This document shows, piece after piece, positions 55,825-64,000 of a DNA stretch of 64,000 nt; the stretch's first letter is position 1; each line of letters begins with the position of its first letter. A program made the translations under genes and the position numbers. The notes below the pieces were generated by a model. It worked only from the letters and a program-made list of their open reading frames with translations. It was not told the DNA's origin and made no database searches. Source of the stretch: Blastocladiella emersonii ATCC 22665 (taxonomy: Eukaryota; Blastocladiomycota; Blastocladiomycetes; Blastocladiales; Blastocladiaceae); contig JANHCV010000004.1 of the NCBI GenBank assembly GCA_025594325.1, forward strand, positions 1,178,001 through 1,242,000, in the 5' to 3' direction.

Positions 55825-56379
55825 GAGGAAGAGGTGGGGTATGGGTGCAGGAGTGGCGTCAAGCGAGGGTGCACGCCCAGAGATAGAGAAGAGATCGCCG
55901 CGACGGAGAGCGGGGGCGCGACTGCAATAAGTCGCGAGGTTGGGCGCTGCTCTCGTTGTTGCAGGATGTTGAGCAGCGTCAAGATTTGCGTTGCCGTTGT
56001 CGCCGACGACGGCGAGTGGCGGCGGCGCCGACGACGAAAGCCAGCCAGGCAGCGGCCTTTGAACGAGCCATCGGGTGCCCGCATGGGCCCGCCCTGCTGC
56101 GGCTGAGTAGCGCCGTGAGCGCACGTGCCGTGTGGCGCGCCCCCTTGTCTCGCGCCGGTCGCGTGAGTTCCGCACGCGTCTCGCGTCAAAGTGGAGCTAA
56201 GCCGAGTGAATGAAGTGGGTTCAGCGCGGTATATTGGTGAGGAGGGAGAGAGAGGGTCTAGCCCGCGTCGCGATAACGACGCGATTAAGTAGCACGGGCG
56301 CGCGCACACACAGGGGGAAGGGTGGGCGAGCACACGACGTTGGAGTGGGGTAGGGTAAAGCGACACACCGCGTCAAGCG
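55825..56379. other. Intergenic upstream of the kelch gene; possible signal-peptide exon
   Basis: 555 bases between the kelch start and the Cdc25 stop. On the minus strand an ATG at 56071 opens MARSKAAAWLAFVVGAAA, a good signal-peptide pattern. A GTCGT donor after it would join in phase to the kelch frame at VAPRYGHSG through an intron of about 200 nt. No other feature is seen. Confidence 0.35.
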
Positions 56380-59258
56380 TCAGCGGGGAGATTCGGCAAA
56401 CCAGGGGGAGGCCGGAGACGCGGCCACGTTCTTGGCCAAGTTCAGAGACGAAGACGACGAGGACGAAGAAGACGTGGCGAGGAACGAGCGCATCCCGCTG
56501 GGCGCGGTGACGGGCGAGGCCGGGATCGCCGTGGGCACGGCGACCGAGGACCGGGACCGCGACAGCGCCGAGGGGCGGAACGAGTCGGTCGAGTTCTGGC
56601 TGGTGGTGCGCGACAGCTTGCGCATGGCCGTTTCCTGGCGGCACTGGTCCGTGAACTCGGTCGCGTCCATGGGCAGGTACGCCATGGGGTCGCACCGGTT
56701 CGGGAACTCCTCAAAGAACTGCTTGTACCCGCCCTCGAGCACGTAGATTTCCGGGTAGAAGACGGTCGGGTACCGCTCGAGATTGAGGATGCGGTCCTGC
56801 GCGCGCAGGTGCTTGGCCATGTCGGGGGCGCGCTTGCTCGAAAACTCGCAGTGGAACACGAGAACCGTCGAGCGCATGGCGCGCGGCTGCGACAGGAACA
56901 GCGCGTCCAGGTCCTCGAACCGGTTCACGTTCGCCGCGCCACGGATGTGCCCGCCCTCGTACTCGAACGGGAACCGGCAGTCCAGTACGTGCACCTGCTC
57001 GACGCCCGGCACCCGACCGTCCAGCACGTCCACCAGCGTCGCGGGCGTGATGCGGCGCAGCGAGTCCGACTTGCCGACCGTCGACTCGAGCAGGTGCGGC
57101 GTCGCCGGGTTGTGGTGCTGCGACGCCGGTGCCGGGGCGAGCGCCGGGGCGGGCACAACGGCCGACGACGACGACGACGTGTCCATGCGGTCCTCGCCAT
57201 GGAACGCCGTCACCATCCCACCACGACCCTTCGCCGTGACCGGCGCGGGCGACCCGAACACGCGCGGCTCGCCAGGCAGCGCGTCGGTCGTGAGCATGGT
57301 CGACGGGCGATACTCCCACGCGCCGCGGCCGAGCCCGGGCAGCGCCATGCTGTTGGTGGTACGGGCGCGCGCGAGAGATGGCGGGCGGATTGACGGTGCG
57401 CGTGGTGCGGGCATGACGCAGTTGGACACGTCGTCCGATGCCGCGGCGGGGACGACGGTCTGCAGCGACGCGGCCGTCTTGGTGCGCTTGAGCGGGCGGC
57501 GCACGGGCACGGGCGAGCGCGACGCCGCCGACGCGTGGTGGTCGTCCTCGGACATGGGGTCCGACGACCGCGTGTGCATGGGGCGCGGCGGCGGGCTCGC
57601 GTGCGGGTTGAAGGTGGCGAGGTCGCGCTTGCGCGACACGACCGATGCCGCGGCGGCGGCGGCTGCGGGCGCGGGAACAGGCGCGCCGAAGTTCATCATG
57701 GTCTCACTCCTATCATCCAGCACACGCGAGGAGAAAGTTAGCGCGCGCACTCGCCCAACCGTCCCGATCGTCGCGCCACATACCGAGTGCGGAACAGCGT
57801 GGGCGCCTTCCCGTCGTCGAGCTTGACCGACGGCACGCGGCCCGTGGACTTGCGCTGGATCGCCTTGGGCGGCTGCTGCTGCTGCGACGGCTGCTGCTGC
57901 TGCCAATGACGACCAGCAGGAAGCGTACGCTTCGGCGGAGCAGGAGCAGGAGCGGGAGCAGCGGGTAATGGCGGCTCGGCAGTCGACGCGAACACGGGCG
58001 AGGGCACGCGTGCCGCCGACGACGAGGTGCGGCGGAGCGAGGGCACGGGGGTCGGCGCGGCGGCGGGCGAGGGGGCGATCGAGATGGGCGTGGGCGCGAC
58101 GCGCGGGGTGCCGAACACGTCCGATGATGGCGTCGGCACCAGCGCGGGCGACGCGAAAAACGTGAACCCCTGCCCAGGCGTCGCGGCGGCGACCGACGAC
58201 GACGGAGCGGGAGCGCCGGCCAGCTTGGCGGGGCACGGTGTCCACGCGTCGGAGAGGTGGGCCGGAGTCCGCATCACGGTGGCGGGCGCGGACCGGTGCG
58301 AGGCCGACGCGGGGTGATGGCGGCGCGTGGACGGCACGGCGCCGGCCCACGGCGTCGACGCGCCCATGGACGACGGGGTGCTGGTTACGGTGCTGAGCAT
58401 GGCGGGCGCGCTGGCGCAGTCGTCCTCGAACTCCTCCCCATCGTCACCCGCAGCCGCCGCACACGGCGACGACGGGGCCGAAGCCGACGACGCGGCGACG
58501 GGCGAGAGCTCGGGCAGCGACGACGTCGAGAGCCGCGACGCGCGGGATGCGGGCGCAAAGTGCGCGGCCATGCTCACGGCCTCGTCGTGGTAGTAGTCGT
58601 CATCGTCCGAGAGCTCGAGGCAGACGCGCTGCTGCGAGAAGTGCGAGCGGCGGCGCGTGCGCGTCCCACCACTGCCGGCCGAGGAGCCGGACCGCGACCA
58701 CGTCGAGGCCGACGACGGGAGGCCGCTGTCCGGGGTCGCCGTGGTGGTGGTCGGCGGCGAGACGGGATCGCCCATGCTCGCGAGCAGGAGGTTCTGGTCG
58801 AGGTCGGCGGCGAGGACGGCCATGGGCACGGCCGACGCACACACGGAGACGGCGGTCGGGACGGCGGGCGACGTGGTGTCGGTGTTGGCGACGGGCGAGG
58901 CGAGGGGTGAGGAGGAAGAGGACGATGAGGAAGTAGCGTGGACGACGGGAGATGATGCAGCGGCAGCCGACTTGCGGAACCGCTGGGCGAGCGACGAGGC
59001 CGCGACCGGCTGCGGGGTGCGGAAGGCGGCAAACGAGTGCGGGGCCGACGCCGGCATGGCCAACGACCGGGCGCCGAACGAGGGCGTCCTGGCCAGTGGG
59101 TGCTGCGAGGACTGCGAGCGCGGGATCGAGTGCAGCCGTGGTGGCGGTGGAGGGAGGGGCGCCGAGGGCGAGGCGGCCTCGAGCGCACACGACGACGACT
59201 GGCCACCGCCACTGCCGACCAGGACAGTGGTGAAGGCATGCGAGTACGAGTGGGTCAT
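56380..59258 (-). CDS. CDC25: Cdc25-type M-phase inducer dual-specificity phosphatase
   Basis: Removes inhibitory phosphates from the Cdk Thr-Tyr pair at G2/M. Two exons (59258-57784, 57709-56380; 74-nt GTATG...TAG intron) give 934 residues. The rhodanese-like catalytic domain (about 700-840) reads ITPATLVDVLDGRVPGVEQV, VLDCRFPFEYEGGHIRGAAN, then the P-loop VFHCEFSSKRAPDMAKHLR with nucleophile Cys about 778, then YPEIYVLEGGYKQFF. The first 690 residues are low-complexity Ser/Pro/Ala with many SP/TP sites, as expected for a phosphoregulated N-terminus. The tail after the domain is Ser-rich and includes a poly-Ser run. Confidence 0.93.
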
Positions 59259-60169
59259 GGAGCTGAAGGGTCGGCGGCGGCGGTGGTGGTGCAACGCGGC
59301 GGCGACGGGGAGTGCAGGCAGTTAGTCACAGTGACCATGGGAAGCGCGGTACGGGGAAGAGAGGGGGGCGGCGCGGGTGCGGGTGCGGAACGAGGATCGT
59401 GATGGCCCGGTGATGGCGATTGCGATGCCGGGGCGGGGACGGCAAGGGGTGGTGGAGGGCGGTGTTTGCTGGCTGCCGCGTCGTCGCATGTGGCGGGCGG
59501 GAGGGCAGACTTTCAGCAGCGAGCGGGGATCACGCGAGAGAGGGCTACGTACGATTCCATGTCCACGTCCGACGTCGATGAGTGCATGCTACTGCCGCGA
59601 GGGGGGCAGGGACGGGAACGGCGACCAGGGCGGGCCGGGGCGGAGCGCGGAGAGCGGGGACGACGCGTGCGCGCGGGTGGAGCAGCAGCGCGAGAAGGAT
59701 GCGCAACGTGTGTGTGGAGGGTATGCGATGCTAAGGCAAGGACCGGCGGCGACGCGCAAGGGCGGCACGTCGTCGTCGTCGCGTGGGGCGTGCTAGAGTA
59801 CGAGTGCGCAAGTCGGCAGCAGCAAGTCGCCCGCGGGTCGGGGAGGAGGGAATAGGGGATATGGCTAGGCGATGCAGCGAGGGAGGATGCCGTCCGTCCG
59901 TCCTCTGCGTGGGGGGAGAGAGAGCACAGCCGGCAGCAGGCAGCCAGCAGCGTCGGACGGGACGGCGCGATTTTGCAGGTGCCCTGAGACGGCCGGCTGT
60001 GCAAAACCAGTTTTCCCTGATCACGCCGCGGCGCGTCTCGCACGGCGCACGCGTCTCGCACTTCCTCTTCCCCTCCCCTCCACTTTGCTCAGCATGACGC
60101 GCCGATCCCCCTATCACCTCACCAAGTGCACTTGTTTCCATCCATTCCCACGCGCTCACCTTCTCACCA
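59259..60169. other. Long upstream region of CDC25
   Basis: 911 bases between the Cdc25 start and the stop of the ARM/SPRY gene. Very GC-rich, with short low-complexity frames on both strands and no family motif. It probably holds the Cdc25 promoter and a long leader, which would suit a tightly regulated cell-cycle gene. Confidence 0.4.
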
Positions 60170-63100
60170 TCACAGAAACCCGCGCCGGTACTCGGCCAGC
60201 CGCGCCCGCGCCATCCCCTCGTCCGCCGCCGCGAACGCAAACGGGTGCTGCCCGGCGTTGATTTCGGCGACTACCGCGTGCGCCGCGAACGGGTACCGCG
60301 ACCGCACGCGCGGCCACGGCGCCTGCGTCGCGCTGACCGTCGCCGCGAATGTGCCGTCGACCGTGAAGAAGATGAGGGGCAGGCCCGCGTCCGACTCGGC
60401 GAGCCCGACGCCGACCACGACGGGCGCACCGTGCGCCACCGCGAGGCTCGACGGGAGCATCGACACGACGCGGGTTGGGTCGGCCGAGGACGACGACGGG
60501 GAGAAGACGATGGCGGGCACGAGCTCGCCGTCGCTTGGGCTGCTTGGTGGCGAGCCCGACGACGAGGTCTGGATCTTGAGCCCGCCCGCGTGCCCGTGGT
60601 CAGCCGCGCTCGACGATCCGCCCCCGGGGACCAGCGTGAGGTACATGCGTGTCCCGTCGCGGTCCGCGAGCCCGACCTCGAGCGGCCGCCCCGTCTTGGC
60701 TGACGCCGCCGACTCGAGCGCGATCTCGACGTACTCGAGCAGCGCGCTCGCGTCCACGCCATGCACGCCCGGGCTGCTGGGCCATGCTGGGCTGGACGGC
60801 GCGACGGGCGACGTGGGCGAGGCCGGGAGAGGTGTGACCATGGCCTGCAGCGTGTCCTCGTCCCACTCGTCGTCGTCGTCGTTCTGGCCGAGTCGCGGCG
60901 AGGCGACGTCGTCCTCGATGGCCGCCAACGTCTCGAGGAACATGGTGCGCACGTGCTGGAGCGGCGACGTGGTCGGCGACGACGGTGCCGAGGCGGAGGC
61001 CCGACGGGGTGGCAGCTGCGGCGACTTGGCCGACGGCGGCGCCGGCGTGATGGGCGACTTGTTCTCGGTCCCCGCCGTGTACGGGTTGAGGTGCACGAAC
61101 CCCTGGTTGAGGCCTTGTGCGATCGGCGTGTACCCCTCAACCGGGTACCTACGCGCGTCATGAGGTCAGTGTCGGTCACAAAGTGAGAGTGCGAGAGTAG
61201 ACAACGTACAGAATCGGATCCCGCGAGTGCCCAAACCGCACGCGGCACCCCTGGTTCGACGCGAGCGAGAGCGCCGGGTACCAGAGCTCCTCGCCGTCGA
61301 CGCCCTTGAACGCGGTCCCGAGCTCCTCGCCGTTCTGCGTGAACGCGATCGTCCCGTCCTCGAGGTCGATGAGACACCCGACCACATCCCCGGCCGTCCA
61401 CGCGACGCCGTACTCGGTCCCCTCGGCGTGGGCCACGAGCCCATGCCACGCGCGGCACCGGACGCCGTCGTACGCGTAACTGTGGTCGTCGTCGCCGATC
61501 CCGCGCCCGCACGCCACGTCGTACTTGCACGCGGCCGCGGCCCACCCGACCTGGACCAGGTCGCCCGTCAGCAGCTCCACCTCGAACATCCACCGCCCGC
61601 CGCCGCTCACGCCGTGCGTGCCGCGGATCGACTCGAACGCCCACCCGGGGTTCCACGCCTCGCGCCCGTGCCGCGCCGTCGCGAGCCCGGGCGTCTTGTC
61701 TTCGTGGCACAGGCCGACACTTCCAAAACGCGTCTCGCGCCGCGTCGACCGGTCGATGGCGCGGTCGAGGATCGCAGATGCGGCGAACCGCGCGAGCTCG
61801 GATGTCTGGGAAGTATCGCTGGACGAGGTCAGCAGCGTGTACCACGCCGCGTCGACGAGGAACGGCGTGGCCGTGATCCGCGACCGCGGCATCGCCTCGG
61901 TGCACCGCGCGAGAGCCAGGAGCGCGGGCTCGCTCAGCGACACGGGGTCCATGCGCATCGAAGCGATCAGTGTCGAGATGAACCCGTCCTCGTCGAGGTA
62001 CGCGCGGACGGGAGCTACACGGCACGAGTCAGCACCAAACCAACCCGCCAAGTCCCGCACCAAAACATACCAAACCGGTACATGAGCGCGAGCGTCGCCA
62101 TCGCCGTCCCCGCGACCGCCGACTTGAGCGCGTGGTGCCGGTCGACCACGAGCCCCGCCTCACCCGCGCTGCCGCCTCGCCACTCGCGGTCAGGCTTGAG
62201 CGCCATATTGTCGTCGAGCATCGGCAGCATCACGAGGTCGCACAGCGCGTCGGCGAAGATGACCAGGATATCGTCGTGCCGCTCGAGCGCCGTGTCGAGC
62301 AGGTCCGGGAACATGGCGAGCACCTGGACCGTGCGCAGCGCGCCGTCGACGCGGTCCCACGCGTTGGCCACCAGGATCGCGCTCGCGGTCTCGGCCAGCC
62401 CGGCGTTGCTCGTCACGCCCGCGGCGATCAGCGCATCGTCGCCATCGGCGGGGGATACGGGTGACCCGGCGGGTGCCGCCGACATGGGCGGCGACGCGAG
62501 GTCCGCGGCCTCGTCGCGCCGCGCGCGGTGGACGGACGAGACGGGTGAGCCGACTACGTCGTCGCTGCCCTCAACAAACGTCGCGTCGCCTCCGTCCTCC
62601 TCATCCTCCGACACGGGGCTCGGGAACACCATCGCCGCGCCGCCGCCCTTGGTCGGCGACCCGGGCGACGCGAGGTCGCCCGAGCTCCCGCGGTTCGACC
62701 GCGTGAGGAGAACCTGCATGAGCTTGTGCGCCTGCTCGATGACCACGCCGAGGACGTACGGCTGAACGATCTGGTCAGCGAACCACGCGAGGATCGTGGC
62801 GTGGTCGACCTCGGTGACGCCGAACGCGTCGCGGTCCGCGGGCGCGAGCGGGTGGTCGACGGGGACGCGTGTGAGCATGCACGCGAGTTTCGCACACATG
62901 ATTTCGGCGGCGGGTTTTTCGGACGCCAGGAGGACCGTCGCGATGGCGTCGTCGGCGCTGCGGTCCACTAACCCGGCGAGGAGCGGCGCGGGCGCGAGGA
63001 CCGCGAGGTTGAACATGGCGGCGAGCGCGCCGACGACCACGTCGTGTTCCGGGTGGTGGAGCAGGCGGACGACGGCGGCCAGCACGTCGCCGTTCGCCGG

Positions 63101-64000
63101 GACCGCGGGCGCCAGGAGCGCGGCGGGCGTGACGGCGGGCGACCCGCACAGGCAGTTGAGCACGTCGACGACGTACAGCGGGACGAGGGTGCGTGTGCTG
63201 GATCCGAGGTCGAGCAGGATGCGCAGGTTGCGGTGGTCGAGGATCGCGCGCGCGGCGCCGGGGACGGGGGCGAGGTCGTGCAGCAGCGTGAGCGCCCAGT
63301 ACTGGGCGTCCTCGTCGTTGGTCGCCCCGAGACACGCCATGACGCGCGGGACCGCGCCGAGGTCGGCGAGCCGCGGGTGGAAGTCGGGCTCGCGGATCCC
63401 GAGGAACTTGGCCACACGCAGCGCGATCTTGCCCGTGCCCACGTCCTCGGGCGCTATCAGCTGCACCACGCTGCGCAGCAGCGACGTGTTGGCGCGGACC
63501 GGCGCGCGGAACGCGTCCTTGACCGCGCACTCGTGCAGAAGGCCGAGCGCCCAGTACACAAGCTCGACGTCCTCCTGCTTGAGCGCCGACGCGATGAGAC
63601 CGACCAGGTTCACGTCTGCGAGCCCGAGGAGCGCGGTCTGCGCGTCGGCCGCGTCGAGCGCGCCCACGATGCGCACGAGCGAGTGGAAGCACAGCTTCTG
63701 CAGGGTCCAGTTGCCGTATACGACGCGCAGGCAGGCGCCGAACACGTTGACGAAGCCCGACTCGGCCATGATGCGCTGCAGGACCTCTACGCGTCGAGGG
63801 GTGGATTAGACGCGACGAAGAAGAGAGGGTGAGGGGGCATACCAGTCATGGCGAGGTTGTGCAGCATCAGGATGGACCAGTTGACGAGGTCGCGGTTGGC
63901 GCTGTGCGCGGCGCGCTTGAGGCTGTCGAGCAGGCCGTGCTTTTGGACCAGGCGTAGCTTGATGACATCTACGCTCGGGAGTGTAAGCGTGGCCTTCAGT
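60170..64000 (-). CDS. ARM-repeat protein with C-terminal SPRY domain, 5' end outside window
   Basis: Visible exons: 63968-63843, 63786-62071, 62014-61210, 61148-60170 (about 1,208 residues). An intron starts at 63969 and runs off the edge. The first 400 residues are Armadillo/HEAT-like helical pairs (LASALKQEDV-type phase such as ELVYWALGLLHECAV, AQYWALTLLHDLAPV, VVVGALAAMFNLAVL). An acidic Ser/Pro linker and a further helical segment follow. Next is a SPRY domain (WNPGWAFESIRGTHGVSGGG, KYDVACGRGIGDDDHSYAYD, AGDVVGCLIDLEDGTIAFTQ) ending LYPVEGYTPIAQG, which resembles the SPRY of RNF123/KPC1. A low-complexity C-terminus of about 320 residues lacks a RING. Possible ubiquitin-ligase substrate adaptor; this is inference. 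Confidence 0.78.

Noticed and set aside
53101-56106. Plus-strand open frame of about 1,000 codons
   Set aside because: Antisense of the kelch gene; Arg/Gly/Val-rich composition typical of a GC-rich shadow frame.
1-64000. CRISPR arrays, operons, ribosome-binding sites, tRNA or rRNA genes
   Set aside because: The window is eukaryotic. I found no regularly spaced repeats, no tRNA-like cloverleaf and no rRNA sequence by eye.

Overview
This is a GC-rich nuclear window from a eukaryote with compact, intron-containing genes. All gene models were built by eye: reading frames joined at GT...AG introns and checked by phase and by family motifs known to me. Two facts point to a zoosporic (flagellated) fungus. 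One is a cytoplasmic dynein-2 (intraflagellar transport) heavy chain, which only ciliated lineages keep. The other is a fungal-style layout of very short introns (almost all 56-118 nt), mostly with a GTACG donor, often a CTGAC-like branch site and usually a TAG acceptor. Blastocladiomycota is my best guess, but the sequence alone does not prove it.

Layout. 1-6.6 kb: N-terminal half of the dynein-2 heavy chain (minus), divergent from F-actin capping protein alpha (6.9-8.1 kb, plus). 8.3-14 kb: an unrecognised coiled-coil protein and a GH15 glucoamylase/trehalase-like enzyme. 14.2-16.7 kb: a lower-GC island with an F-box/ankyrin-like gene carrying a frame break, followed by a decayed second copy. 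17.3-23.8 kb: a TRIM37-like E3 ligase and the spliceosomal PRPF4 (both minus). 24-29.3 kb: a MET2/CYS2-type acyltransferase, a guanylate-binding-protein GTPase and an HSP20. 30-33.4 kb: a multi-pass membrane protein and a VAP/MSP protein. 33.5-36.7 kb: mitochondrial-type 3-ketoacyl-CoA thiolase, then a 1.4-kb non-autonomous DNA transposon with 74-bp perfect inverted termini and a 7-bp target duplication. 36.8-43 kb: Bax inhibitor-1, an UNC93-like transporter, NAD(P)H-hydrate epimerase and a ferroportin. 43.1-44.2 kb: an unrecognised acidic protein with a 4-nt first coding exon. 44.5-52.9 kb: five tandem minus-strand paralogues of a family I cannot name. 53.4-64 kb: a kelch-repeat single-pass membrane protein, a Cdc25 phosphatase, and the C-terminal part of an ARM-repeat/SPRY protein that runs off the right edge.

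Most genes are unrelated housekeeping genes and there is no operon logic. Four head-to-head pairs probably share promoters: dynein-2/CAPZA, PRPF4/acyltransferase, GBP/HSP20 and NAXE/ferroportin. The most novel content is the five-gene tandem family. Its copies share a conserved 5' leader, and in two of them short upstream ORFs end exactly on the A of the next ATG. The transposon and the F-box-like pseudogene pair are the other accessory elements.
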